Assembly (NCBI RefSeq): GCF_002028425.1
Contig: NZ_CP020042.1
Coordinates: forward strand, 1,612,001 to 1,676,000
From: Streptomyces katrae
GTDB taxonomy: Bacteria > Actinomycetota > Actinomycetes > Streptomycetales > Streptomycetaceae
Direction: 5' to 3'
DNA length: 64,000 bases
The notes under the pieces are model-generated. The model saw only the letters and a program-made list of their open reading frames with translations, had not been told where the DNA came from and ran no database searches. Of this stretch, positions 22,892 to 32,735 are shown in pieces; the first letter of the stretch is position 1, and the number at the start of each line of letters is the position of its first letter. Made by a program: the position numbers and the translations under genes.

Positions 22892-23398
22892 TCAGGCGCT
22901 GACGGTGTAGTCGGCGGGGACCTCGGCGTCCTTCTCCAGGATCACCAGGTGCACCCCGTCGGAGGCGGTGCGGTTGCCGACCTTGGCGTAGCCGGCCTTG
23001 CGGTAGAGCCGCAGGTTGGACTCGCTCTTGTGACCGGTGTGCAGGCGGAAGCGGGTGGTGCCGCCGTGGCCGGCGAGGGCCTCCTCGACCGCGCGCAGCA
23101 GCCGGGCGCCGAGGCCGTGGCCCTGGAGGCGGGGGTGGACGCACAGCTTGGCGATGCTGGCCGTGCCGTCCTCGCCGACGCTGCCGCGCACCGCGCCGAC
23201 CACTTCGTCACCGAGCCGGGCCACCAGGACGGTGTCCGTGGCCAGCTCCTCCTTCAGGGAGTCCAGGGACTGGGTGAGCGGCTGGATGAGGTAGTTCCCG
23301 TACAGCTCGGCCTCCCGCTGGAACGCCAGGTACTGCAGCTTGAAGATCTGCTCGGCGTCTTCGGCGGCCGCCGCCGAAATGGTCACGCTCATGCCCAT
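22892..23398 (-). CDS. GNAT N-acetyltransferase
   Basis: A 168-residue single-domain GNAT. The acetyl-CoA loop is VHPRLQGHGLGARLLRAVEE and the second motif KSESNLRLYRKAGYAKVGNR. ATG 23398 has GGGAGG with a 9-nt spacer; ATG 23392 is the other candidate. Convergent with the membrane-protein pair. Substrate unknown. Confidence 0.8.
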   Translation of the reverse strand: MGMSVTISAAAAEDAEQIFKLQYLAFQREAELYGNYLIQPLTQSLDSLKEELATDTVLVARLGDEVVGAVRGSVGEDGTASIAKLCVHPRLQGHGLGARLLRAVEEALAGHGGTTRFRLHTGHKSESNLRLYRKAGYAKVGNRTASDGVHLVILEKDAEVPADYTVSA

Positions 23399-23434
23399 GT
23401 GCGCATGCCTCCCGCTCACCGGTAGCTCTCTGGT

Positions 23435-23956
23435 CTACCGCTCCTTTCCCCACGGGCCAGGAGCCGCAACCTCTCCAGCGAGCATTCTGCGCAGACATCC
23501 CAGGCAACGGGAACGTACCGGCCCTAAACTTCCTTGTGAGATACCCAACTCTCCTGCGATTTCACGGTATGTGAGGTCCCTGGGCGACAGAAGTGCGGCT
23601 ATCAGCTCGGGGCAGCGTCCCGGCAATCGGGCGACCGCCGATCGGAGGGCGCGGTTCTCCTCCCCGTGCAGCAGGGCGTCCTCGGGTTCGGCGGTGGGTG
23701 CGGGGGCGGTTCCGTACGGGACCTCCCGCCGCGCCCGGCGCCGGGCGAGCCGGGCCTCGGCGCGCACGGCCCGCCGCAGCCAGCGGGCCCGGCCGGCCGG
23801 GCCGGGGCCGGTCGGGCCCTGTTCGAGCAGCCTCACCCAGACGGCCTGTTCCAGGTCGGCGGCGTCGACCCCGGCGGCGGGGGCTTCCGCGGCCGCCTCG
23901 GCGGAGAGCAGCGGGCGCAGTTCCTCGATGAGTTCCGATTCGCGTCGCAGGTCCAT
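23435..23956 (-). CDS. RNA polymerase sigma factor, sigma-70/ECF-like
   Basis: A 173-residue protein with a short region-2-like part (DLEQAVWVRLLEQGPTGPGP, then ARWLRRAVRAEARLARRRAR) and a region-4 helix-turn-helix, LSPRDLTYREIAGELGISQGSLGPVRSRCLGCLRRML. The tail is short, and no anti-sigma factor is adjacent. It lies between a phosphodiesterase and a GNAT on the same strand. Starts ATG 23956. Regulon unknown. Confidence 0.75.
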   Translation of the reverse strand: MDLRRESELIEELRPLLSAEAAAEAPAAGVDAADLEQAVWVRLLEQGPTGPGPAGRARWLRRAVRAEARLARRRARREVPYGTAPAPTAEPEDALLHGEENRALRSAVARLPGRCPELIAALLSPRDLTYREIAGELGISQGSLGPVRSRCLGCLRRMLAGEVAAPGPWGKER

Positions 23957-24029
23957 GCCGGGCGGGACGCGGGGGCCGGGCCGGGCGGTTTCCCCGCCGG
24001 ACCCGGCCCACCCGTACGTGGCCGGGGGG

Positions 24030-25190
24030 CTAGCGGTTGACGCCGCGTCCGGGGCGGAAGGCCTCGGCGGCGAGGAGTCCGGTGTCGGGGTTGTCGGTGA
24101 AGATGCCGTCGATGCCGAGCTCGAAGTACCGCTGGAAGGCGCCGAAGGCGTCGCCGTAGGCGTTCGGGTCGGTGCCCTTGCGGTATTCGGCCGGCAGGAA
24201 GGTGTTCTCGTTGCGGGCGGTGTAGGGGTGCAGGACGAGGCCGCGGGCGTGGGCGTCGCGCACCAGGGTGGTGGGGGCGCCGAGCTTGCCGTCGGCGCCG
24301 CGCGGGACGATGAGGTCCAGGGTGGGGCCGATGCCCTGGGCGAAGCCGGAGATCCACTTCAGGCCCTCGGGCTTGACCAGGTCGGCGACGGTGCGGGGGT
24401 CCTTGGCCACCTCGAAGTCCCAGGGCCGGGTGTTCGCGGCGGAGAGCAGCACCACGCGCGGGGCGGACACCAGGCGGGAGAGCCGCTGGATGCTGGAGGG
24501 CTCGAAGGACTGGAGGAAGACGGCGGCGTTCCGGCCGTCGCGGCCGTAGCGGCGCAGCAGGGCGGCGAGGGGTTCCTCCAGGCCGAGGCCGAGGCCGCGG
24601 AAGTAGGTGGGGTGCTTGGTCTCGACGTGCAGCCAAACGCGCTTGCCGCGCCGCTTGCCCTCGCGGTCGGCCCAGCGCAGGACCTCTTCGAAGGTGGGGA
24701 CGGGCCAGCGGCCGTCGTAGAGGGTGTTGCGCTGGCGGATGGCCGGAATGCGCTCCTTGGCGCGCAGGGTGCGCAGCTCGGCCAGGGTGAAGTCCTCGGT
24801 GAACCAGCCGGTGACGGAGACCCCGTCGACGGTCTTGGTGGTGCGGCGGCCGGCGAACCCGGGGTGGTCGGCGACGTCGGTGGTGCCGCCGATCTCGTTC
24901 TCGTGGCGGCAGACCAGGTGGCCGTCCTTGGTGGGGACGAGGTCCTGTTCGACGACGTCGGCGCCGAGGTCGAGGGCGAGTTGGTAGGAGCCGAGGGTGT
25001 GCTCGGGCCGGTAGCCGCTGGAGCCGCGGTGGCCGATGACCAGGGGGACGGGGAGGTCGCGGTAGCCGCCGTCGCCGTGCCCGGCCTCGCTCGCGGAGGC
25101 GGTGCCCGCGCCGAGCGTGGTGATTCCGGTTCCGGCCGCGAGGACCGCTGCTCCCAGGACGGTGCGCCGGGCTGTCCCACCTTGCATCAT
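24030..25190 (-). CDS. Tat-exported glycerophosphodiester phosphodiesterase
   Basis: A 386-residue GDPD-family enzyme. The N-terminus is a Tat signal (TARRTVLGAAVLAAG then TASASEAG). The TIM-barrel shows VIGHRGSSGYRPEHTLGSY (catalytic His, Arg and Glu), ADVVEQDLVPTKDGHLVCRHE (metal-binding), and the C-terminal GIDGIFTDNPDTG. It cleaves glycerophosphodiesters to glycerol-3-phosphate outside the cell, giving phosphate and glycerol. Start: ATG 25190 follows AGGAG at 8 nt; the in-frame GTG at 25199 overlaps the Shine-Dalgarno and is less likely. Confidence 0.9.
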   Translation of the reverse strand: MMQGGTARRTVLGAAVLAAGTGITTLGAGTASASEAGHGDGGYRDLPVPLVIGHRGSSGYRPEHTLGSYQLALDLGADVVEQDLVPTKDGHLVCRHENEIGGTTDVADHPGFAGRRTTKTVDGVSVTGWFTEDFTLAELRTLRAKERIPAIRQRNTLYDGRWPVPTFEEVLRWADREGKRRGKRVWLHVETKHPTYFRGLGLGLEEPLAALLRRYGRDGRNAAVFLQSFEPSSIQRLSRLVSAPRVVLLSAANTRPWDFEVAKDPRTVADLVKPEGLKWISGFAQGIGPTLDLIVPRGADGKLGAPTTLVRDAHARGLVLHPYTARNENTFLPAEYRKGTDPNAYGDAFGAFQRYFELGIDGIFTDNPDTGLLAAEAFRPGRGVNR

Positions 25191-25436
25191 CAGTGCCACT
25201 CCTTGTTCGGAAATGTTTGGAAAGGGCTCGGCTTCTTTTGGAAATCGGCGAGCCGATGGTAGGCAAGGGGGATGGCTGACGGGTGCGGTCGCATGGAACA
25301 TGGCGGAAACACACGTCAACACCGCGTATCCACCTCGTGAACCCGATGTGCGATCAGCGGTGACCCGCGAGTATCGTCCTCACCTGCACTACCGCCGTGT
25401 GGTGCGAAACCGCTTTTCGATGCCGGAGGGCTCACG

Positions 25437-26111
25437 TTGTTCCGTACCGCGCTCATCAAAGCCACTGTCGGATCGGCCATGCGCATGATGTTCCGCACCA
25501 GGGTGGAGGGGCTGGAGAACATTCCGGGCACCGGTCCGGTGATCCTGGCGGGCAATCACCTGACCTTCATCGACTCGATGATCCTGCCGCTGGTGTGCGA
25601 CCGCACGGTGCACTTCATCGGCAAGGACGAGTACGTGACGGGCAAGGGCGTCAAGGGCCGGCTGATGGCGTGGTTCTTCACCGGCGCCGGCATGATCCCG
25701 GTGGACCGGGACGGCGCGAACGGCGGCGTCGCCGCGCTGATGACGGGCCGCCGGATCCTGGAGGAGGGCAAGATCTTCGGGATCTACCCGGAGGGGACCC
25801 GCTCCCCCGACGGCCGCCTCTACCGCGGCCGGACCGGCATCGCCCGCCTCACCCTGATGACGGGCGCCCCCGTGGTCCCGTTCGCGATGATCGGCACGGA
25901 CAAGCTCCAGCCCGGCGGCAAGGGCATGCCCCGCCCGGGCCGGGTCACCATCCGCTTCGGCGAGCCGATGGAGTTCTCCCGCTACGAGGGCATGGACCGC
26001 GACCGCTACGTGCTGCGCGCCGTCACCGACTCGGTGATGGCCGAGGTCATGCGGCTGTCGGGGCAGGAGTACGTGGACATGTACGCGACCAAGGCCAAGG
26101 AAGCCGCGTAG
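25437..26111 (+). CDS. 1-acyl-glycerol-3-phosphate acyltransferase family (PlsC)
   Basis: A 224-residue acyltransferase with the catalytic NHLTFID (NHX4D) at about 41-47, then FIGKDEYV, and EGTRSPDGRLYRGRTG (motif III) with VVPFAMIGTDKL. Membrane-associated; it transfers an acyl chain to lysophosphatidate or a related lipid. The start is a TTG (25437) behind a strong GGAGGG, a rarer start codon that gives the correct family length. Its stop is 3 nt from the stop of the convergent gene. Confidence 0.88.
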   Translation: MFRTALIKATVGSAMRMMFRTRVEGLENIPGTGPVILAGNHLTFIDSMILPLVCDRTVHFIGKDEYVTGKGVKGRLMAWFFTGAGMIPVDRDGANGGVAALMTGRRILEEGKIFGIYPEGTRSPDGRLYRGRTGIARLTLMTGAPVVPFAMIGTDKLQPGGKGMPRPGRVTIRFGEPMEFSRYEGMDRDRYVLRAVTDSVMAEVMRLSGQEYVDMYATKAKEAA

Positions 26112-26114
26112 CGC

Positions 26115-27605
26115 TCACTGGCGCTGGAGTGACCGGCTGACGCCCGCCGCCGTGGTGGTGGCGAGGATCCAGCCGGTCACGACCAGCAGGTACGACAGCC
26201 ACTGGTACCAGCCGCTCGGCGCGAAGGCCTCCTCCTGGCCGAAGCCGATGATGGGCAGCAGCAGGTCGATCGTGTAGAACACCGGGTTGAAGTCGGGGGC
26301 CTCCCCCGGCTTCAGCGGCCTCGGGTGGTGCAGCCCGTACGCGACCGAGCCCGTCAGGACCAGCAGCAGGAGCCAGCCCGCCGCGCGCAGCGGCCGGAAG
26401 CCGTAGCCGACGGTGACGTCCTGGAGGAGGCCCCACAGGCGGGCGTGCCGGGGCAGGGTGTTCCGGTGGCGGCGGAGCTTGGCGAGCTGGACGCTGCGGG
26501 CGGCGGTCTCGTCGCCGACGGTGCGGTAGGCGGCGGCGAGCTGCTCGTAGCCGTACGGGAGGTACCCGGACTCCTCGCGCTCCAGCAGCGGCAGCCGCTG
26601 CTCGGCGGGCAGGAGCGGGTGCAGTACCCGGTAGCCGAGCCCCTCGGTGCGGACCACCGGCGGCCAGGTGTCCGGTTCGGCGTAGAGCATGTCCAGCTGG
26701 CTGCGGCGCAGGTTGACGATGCCGTCGATGGGCGGGCACTTGCGCAGCCACAGCTCGCCTATGGCGCAGCTGCTGGCGCGCACGGCCACCCCGCCGGGGT
26801 TGGCGAGACGGGCGCGCGTGAGCATCAGCTGGCCGGGGATCCGGGCCCCGGTGAGGTTGAACATTCCCTCGGCCTCCAGCCGGTGGCCGCGCAGGTCGGT
26901 GCCGACGGAGACGGTCTCGGCGTGCAGGGCGATCCCGCCGGGGGCGAGGAGCCTGGCCCGGTCCAGGCTGATCTGTCCGGCGACGGTGGCGCCGTTGACA
27001 CGAAACTGGCCGTGGACGGTAAGCCCGTCGGCGACGAGGTCGGTGCCCACCTCGGCGTGTTCGAGCTGGAGCGGGGGCTCGTCGGGCTCGTCGGCGTCCG
27101 CCCCGGCGGCGGGTCCGGCGGGGCGGATCACCGCGTCCTGGAGGTAGAGGTTGCCCGCAATCCGGGCCCCCGCGAGGCGGACGGGCCCGGTGAAGCGGCA
27201 GCCGGTCAGCCGGAGGGCGAGGTCGACACCGACCGTCGAGGCGGTGAGTCCCGGCAGCGCCGAGCCGGTGAAGGCGACGGCGCGCAGCCGGGCCCCGTAG
27301 AGCTGGGGTTTGCGTTCGAACCAGCAGCCGCGCAGCCGGATCGCGTGCTCGACGTCGGCGTACTTGAGGTTGAGCTTGCCGGTGATCCGGGCGCCCCTGA
27401 CGTTGAGCTCGGCCACCTGCCCCGGCGCGGCGGGGCCGGCGAGCAGCAGGGCGGCCAGCACGTCGGCGCGCACGGTCCGCTCGGGTCCCCAGCCGTGCCC
27501 GTCGCTGGCGTCCTCGCCCGGACCCTCGCGGAAGTCGACGCCCTCACCGCGGGGGAAGGCGTCCCGTATACGGCGTTCGGCGGGGGTCAGGTCGGTGATC
27601 TCCAT
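26115..27605 (-). CDS. Pentapeptide-repeat-like membrane protein
   Basis: A 496-residue protein. Most of it (about 45-340) is a parallel beta-helix-like array of short repeats with A/G-A-x-I-x-G-x-L-x-L spacing (LNVRGARITGKLNLKYADVE, GARIAGNLYLQDAVI, GARIPGQLMLTRARL), followed by a charged helical part (YGYEQLAAAYRTVGDETAAR) and about three C-terminal transmembrane spans (AAGWLLLLVLTGSVAYG; TIDLLLPIIGFG; LSYLLVVTGWILATTTAAGV). Homologues are often labelled membrane-associated oxidoreductase, but I see no cofactor-binding motif and would not claim enzyme activity. Starts ATG 27605. Confidence 0.75.
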   Translation of the reverse strand: MEITDLTPAERRIRDAFPRGEGVDFREGPGEDASDGHGWGPERTVRADVLAALLLAGPAAPGQVAELNVRGARITGKLNLKYADVEHAIRLRGCWFERKPQLYGARLRAVAFTGSALPGLTASTVGVDLALRLTGCRFTGPVRLAGARIAGNLYLQDAVIRPAGPAAGADADEPDEPPLQLEHAEVGTDLVADGLTVHGQFRVNGATVAGQISLDRARLLAPGGIALHAETVSVGTDLRGHRLEAEGMFNLTGARIPGQLMLTRARLANPGGVAVRASSCAIGELWLRKCPPIDGIVNLRRSQLDMLYAEPDTWPPVVRTEGLGYRVLHPLLPAEQRLPLLEREESGYLPYGYEQLAAAYRTVGDETAARSVQLAKLRRHRNTLPRHARLWGLLQDVTVGYGFRPLRAAGWLLLLVLTGSVAYGLHHPRPLKPGEAPDFNPVFYTIDLLLPIIGFGQEEAFAPSGWYQWLSYLLVVTGWILATTTAAGVSRSLQRQ

Positions 27606-27674
27606 CGCCGGGATGGTGTCCTGCGCCCCGACGGGCTGTCAACTTCCGTCGGGGCGCCACTCTCTGGCGTGACG

Positions 27675-29219
27675 TCAGTGTTCGACGCCGTCCTGGAGCT
27701 CCTGCCCCTTGAGCAGGAACCAGGCCGCCACGGCGGTGGCGAGCAGGACGGCCGCGCCGACGCCGGAGGCGAGCCGCAGCCCGTCCACGAAGGCCTCCTG
27801 GGCCGCGCTGACCATGGTGTGGGCGGTCTGCGGGTCCACGGCCCTGGCGGCTTCGACGGCTCCGCCGAGGGACTCGTGGGCCGCGTCGGCCACCGGGCCC
27901 GGGACCGAGGCGGGGGCGGTGAAGCCCTGGTAGACGCCGGTGACGATGGAGCCGAGGAGGGCGATGCCGAGGGCGGCGCCCAGCTCGTAGGCGGTCTCGG
28001 AGACGGCCGAGGCCGAGCCGGCCTGCTCCTTGGGCACGCTGGAGAGGATCACGTCGGCGGTGACGGTGAAGGAGAAGCCGGCGCCGAGGCCGACGACGAG
28101 CAGGGACGCCCCGAGCAGCGGGTAGCCGCTGTTCTGGTGGATCAGGGTGAGCGCCGCCAGGGCCAGGCCCATGGCGGCGAGACCGCCGGCCACGATGACC
28201 CGGACCGAGTAGCGGCGGGCGTACCGGCCGGCGACCAGGCCGGTGGCGACCGCGCCGATGGCGGCGGGCAGTTCGGCCAGGCCCGCTTCCAGGGGGTCGC
28301 GGCCCTGGACCAGCTGGAGGAACTGGGAGAGGAAGAAGACCAGGCCGGAGAGGCCGAAGACGGTCAGCAGGTCGGCGAGGACCGCACCGGAGAAGCCGCG
28401 GTGCTTGAAGAGCCGCATGTCGAGCAGCGGCGAGGTCAGGGTGAACTGGCGGCGCACGAAGGCGTAGAGGCAGGCCGCGCCGAGGACGGCGGCGGCGCCG
28501 ACGCCCCAGGTCGGGCCGTGGGTGGCGACTTCCTTGACGGCGTAGACCACGCCGATGACGCCGACGAGGGAGAGGGCGACGCTGGACAGGTCCCAGGGGC
28601 CGGCGACCGGGTTCTTGGACTCGGGCAGCAGCTTGACGCCGACGACGACGAGGACGGCCATCACGGGCAGGTTGATCAGGAAGACCGAGCCCCACCAGAA
28701 GTGCTGGAGCAGGGCTCCGCCGACGACCGGTCCGACGGCCGCGCCGGCGGAGGCGGTGGCGCCCCAGATGCCGATGGCGAGGCTGCGTTCCTTGGGGTCG
28801 TGGAAGATGTTGCGGATCAGGGCGAGGGTGGACGGCATCAGGGTGGCGCCGGCGACGCCGAGCAGCGCCCGGGCCGCGATCATCATCTCGGGGCTGGTGG
28901 CGTACGCGTTCAGGACGGAGACGGCGCCGAAGGCGGTGGCGCCGATCAGCAGCAGCTTCTTGCGGCCGATGCGGTCGCCGAGGGAGCCCATGGAGACGAG
29001 CAGGCCGGCGATGACGAAGGAGTAGATGTCGCCGATCCACAGCAGCTGGGTGCCGGACGGCTTCAGGTCCTCGCTGAGGGAAGGGGTCGCGAGGCCGAGT
29101 ACGGTGGCGTCGACCGCGACCAGCAGGACGGCCAGGACGAGCACGGAGAGTGCCAGCCAGCGTCCGCGGCTCTTCCCCTCCGCCCCCGCCCGCCGGTTCA
29201 GCTGTTCGGTTCTGGTCAT
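27675..29219 (-). CDS. MFS drug-efflux transporter (DHA2 type)
   Basis: A 514-residue transporter with about 14 spans. Signatures are the N-terminal VLLVAVDATVLGLATPSLSE, the motif A-like loop GSLGDRIGRKKLL, motif C-like ATASAGAAVGPVVGGALL and WWGSVFLINLPV. These fit the EmrB/QacA family of proton-driven multidrug exporters. Its start overlaps the TetR stop, so the two are translated together and the regulator very likely controls the pump. GTG 29222 is an alternative start. Confidence 0.9.
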   Translation of the reverse strand: MTRTEQLNRRAGAEGKSRGRWLALSVLVLAVLLVAVDATVLGLATPSLSEDLKPSGTQLLWIGDIYSFVIAGLLVSMGSLGDRIGRKKLLLIGATAFGAVSVLNAYATSPEMMIAARALLGVAGATLMPSTLALIRNIFHDPKERSLAIGIWGATASAGAAVGPVVGGALLQHFWWGSVFLINLPVMAVLVVVGVKLLPESKNPVAGPWDLSSVALSLVGVIGVVYAVKEVATHGPTWGVGAAAVLGAACLYAFVRRQFTLTSPLLDMRLFKHRGFSGAVLADLLTVFGLSGLVFFLSQFLQLVQGRDPLEAGLAELPAAIGAVATGLVAGRYARRYSVRVIVAGGLAAMGLALAALTLIHQNSGYPLLGASLLVVGLGAGFSFTVTADVILSSVPKEQAGSASAVSETAYELGAALGIALLGSIVTGVYQGFTAPASVPGPVADAAHESLGGAVEAARAVDPQTAHTMVSAAQEAFVDGLRLASGVGAAVLLATAVAAWFLLKGQELQDGVEH

Positions 29220-29767
29220 CACTCCACACTCCGTCGTGCGCCACCGAGCAGCAACTCGGTGATCATGTATTGGAAGTCCTTGGCCGCGACCCGGCCGTCC
29301 ATGACGGCCCAGGCGCAGGTGCCGATGAGGCCGTAGAGGGCCTCGGTGAGCCAGGCCGGGCTCAGGTCGATCCGGATGTGGCCCTCCTGCTGGCCGCGCC
29401 GGAAGAGCGCGCTGACGCGGGCATCGAGGCGGGCCCAGCCCTCGTTGACCTGGTCGCCCTCGAAGAGCTGGTTCTCGGTGACGAGGAAGGCCAGCAGCTG
29501 GGCGTCGGTCTCGGTCTCGGCGACGAGCCGGTGCAGCGCCTCCACGGCCGTGCCCTCGTCGAGGCGGGCCCGGTCGAAGGCGATCTCGAACCGGCGGATG
29601 CCGAACTCCTCCAGGGCCCGTACGAGGGCGTCGCGCCCGGCGAAGTGCCGGTGGAGGGTCGCGCGGCCGATTCCGGCGGCGCGGGCCACCTCGTCCATCG
29701 TCGCGGTCGATTTGCGGGAGAGCAGAGCCGCCGCGTCGCGGAGCACCTGGTCACGATCCATGGCCAT
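29219..29767 (-). CDS. TetR-family repressor
   Basis: A 182-residue regulator. The N-terminal helix-turn-helix is ATMDEVARAAGIGRATLHRHFAGRDAL, and the remainder is an all-helical ligand-binding domain with no close family mark. Its stop overlaps the start of the efflux pump by one nt. A palindromic operator lies immediately upstream and overlaps the start codon region, so it should repress its own two-gene operon and respond to a drug-like ligand. Start ATG 29767 or 29761. Confidence 0.88.
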   Translation of the reverse strand: MAMDRDQVLRDAAALLSRKSTATMDEVARAAGIGRATLHRHFAGRDALVRALEEFGIRRFEIAFDRARLDEGTAVEALHRLVAETETDAQLLAFLVTENQLFEGDQVNEGWARLDARVSALFRRGQQEGHIRIDLSPAWLTEALYGLIGTCAWAVMDGRVAAKDFQYMITELLLGGARRSVE

Positions 29768-29804
29768 GAGACAACCATACCTCAAATGAGACGCCAATGT
29801 CTCA
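29767..29804. promoter_or_regulatory. TetR operator with palindromic TGAGAC/GTCTCA
   Basis: TGAGAC (29787-29792) and GTCTCA (29799-29804) form a perfect inverted repeat with a 6-nt centre. A third TGAGAC half-site sits at 29767-29772, 20 nt away (two helical turns), touching the regulator's start codon. Confidence 0.7.
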
Positions 29805-29856
29805 CTCGCCGGAAAACGGGCTGCCGAGAGGGCGGCCGGGAAGGAAAAGTGCGCCC

Positions 29857-30360
29857 ATGAAGCCACTGCTGCTGATCGACGTCGACGGACCGCTGAACCC
29901 GTACGGGGCCCGGCCCCACCGCCGCCCCGAGGGCTACACCACCCACCGGATGCGCCCCACGGGGTTCACGGACGGCAAACCGCTGCGGGTCTGGCTCAAC
30001 CACGGCCACGGGGCCGAGCTGCTGGCGCTGGCGGAGGCGTACGAGCTCGTCTGGGCCACCACCTGGAAGGACGAGGCGAACGACTGGATAGGCCCGCACC
30101 TGGGCCTGCCCCGGCTGCCGTTCATCGACTGGCCGGTGATGCACGGCCGGGCGCCGCGCGGGACGTTCTGGAAGACGCAGTACGTCCTGGAGTACGCGGG
30201 CGCGCGGCCCTTCGCCTGGATAGACGACGACATCACGGTCATGGACCGCGAGTACGTCGGGCAGCGCCATCCGGCGCACGCGCTGCTGATGCACGTCGAC
30301 GAGCGGATCGGCCTGACCCGGCCGGACTTCGACGCGCTGGCCGCGTGGGCGGCTCGGTGA
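29857..30360 (+). CDS. HAD-like hydrolase domain protein
   Basis: A 167-residue protein of the HAD fold. The N-terminal LLLIDVDGPLNP carries the Asp-x-Asp catalytic pair, WATTWKDEAN resembles motif II, and RPFAWIDDDITVMDREY resembles the acidic motif IV. No cap domain is evident. Likely a small phosphatase or a secretion-independent domain; the substrate is unknown. Starts ATG 29857 with an upstream AAGGAA. Divergent from the TetR gene, so the operator region may influence it too. Confidence 0.7.
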   Translation: MKPLLLIDVDGPLNPYGARPHRRPEGYTTHRMRPTGFTDGKPLRVWLNHGHGAELLALAEAYELVWATTWKDEANDWIGPHLGLPRLPFIDWPVMHGRAPRGTFWKTQYVLEYAGARPFAWIDDDITVMDREYVGQRHPAHALLMHVDERIGLTRPDFDALAAWAAR

Positions 30361-30561
30361 CCTTACGTCATTCGGTCATCACTCCCCGCATCCGGCGGCG
30401 TTGATGCGCAGCTTGATCATTTGGAGTGACCCTCTGCCGTCCGGGCTTTCGCCGGTGCCCCGGGAGCCGGAAGAGTCCTTCCCGGCGAGCCCTTCCCGGG
30501 GTGGGCCGCCCGCACCGGTCCACTGATTTCCGCTCCATTGATTCCGCAGGGGAGATGTTCC

Positions 30562-30981
30562 ATGAACGGATCGAAGAAGCTGGTCCTCGGCGCCGCCTCG
30601 GTGGCGCTCGCGGTCGGCGGCGCGGTCGTCGCGTCCACCGCCTCGGCCGAGCCGCGGCTCCCGTCCCAGGCCCTGGCCACGACCACGGCCTGGGCCAAGG
30701 TCGCCGCCAACGGCCAGGTCCTCGGCGGCCAGGGCATCACCGGCATCAACAAGTTCGGCATCGGCCGCTACAACATCACCACCGCCTCCGGGCTGGGCGG
30801 CTGTGCACTGCTCGGCACGATCAACACCAACGGCGGCAACGATCCGGGCCCGGGCAGCTCCTCGATCCTGGTCGGCCAGGTGAACGGCAACACCCTCTTC
30901 ATCCGCACCGCGACGCCGTCCGCCGCCGGCAGCGCCGCCGTGGACAGCGACCGCCCGTTCTCGATCACCGTCGTCTGCTGA
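30562..30981 (+). CDS. Small secreted protein
   Basis: A 139-residue protein with a Sec signal peptide (KKLVLGAASVALAVGGAVVA, cleaved near STASA/EP). The mature part is Gly/Asn/Ser/Thr-rich with two cysteines (GGCALLGTI, and the C-terminal ITVVC) that may form one disulfide. I do not recognise a family. ATG 30562 has GGGGAGA upstream. A strong terminator follows. Confidence 0.7.
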   Translation: MNGSKKLVLGAASVALAVGGAVVASTASAEPRLPSQALATTTAWAKVAANGQVLGGQGITGINKFGIGRYNITTASGLGGCALLGTINTNGGNDPGPGSSSILVGQVNGNTLFIRTATPSAAGSAAVDSDRPFSITVVC

Positions 30982-30993
30982 CACCCCCGCACG

Positions 30994-31039
30994 CCGGAGG
31001 GGCGGTACGGACCCGCGCGGGTCCGTACCGCCCCTCCGG
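30994..31039. terminator. Strong bidirectional terminator
   Basis: A 23-bp arm on each side (30994-31016 and 31017-31039) is perfectly complementary, with the innermost bases forming the loop. It separates the secreted-protein gene from the convergent argH. Confidence 0.85.
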
Positions 31040-31048
31040 GCGTTTCGG

Positions 31049-32488
<1,440 letters not shown>

Positions 32489-32503
32489 TCATGAGGTGGA
32501 AGT

Positions 32504-32543
32504 GGACGGCCTCCCCGCCGCGGAGGTTGCGGGGAGGCCGTCC
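32504..32543 (-). promoter_or_regulatory. Strong hairpin in the argH leader
   Basis: GGACGGCCTCCCCGC (32504-32518) and GCGGGGAGGCCGTCC (32529-32543) form a perfect 15-bp stem with a 10-nt loop. It is between the ARG box and the argH start on the same transcript. It could terminate early, block ribosomes or stabilise the RNA. Confidence 0.55.
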
Positions 32544-32604
32544 GGGTACAGCGTCAAACGATTCAGGCGGGGTCGCGACGCGCGGCGGTCCACGGCAAGA
32601 ACAA

Positions 32605-32629
32605 GCATAACTATGCATTGCTCTGCATG
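32605..32629 (-). promoter_or_regulatory. ARG box upstream of argH
   Basis: The segment has AT-rich palindromic half-sites around GCATAACTATGCATTGCTCT then GCATG. The form, AT-rich within GC-rich DNA and similar to the element upstream of argC (CTATNNNTNNCTNTGCA-type spacing), fits an ArgR operator. Confidence 0.6.
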
Positions 32630-32735
32630 TTTCGTCAATCAAGTGGCCCGCCCCCGACGCTGACCAGCCCGTATATCGCGGGCGGGGCCCGGGGGGCGCC
32701 GCCTACGATCGGGGCGGAACCAGCCGGGGGAGGAC

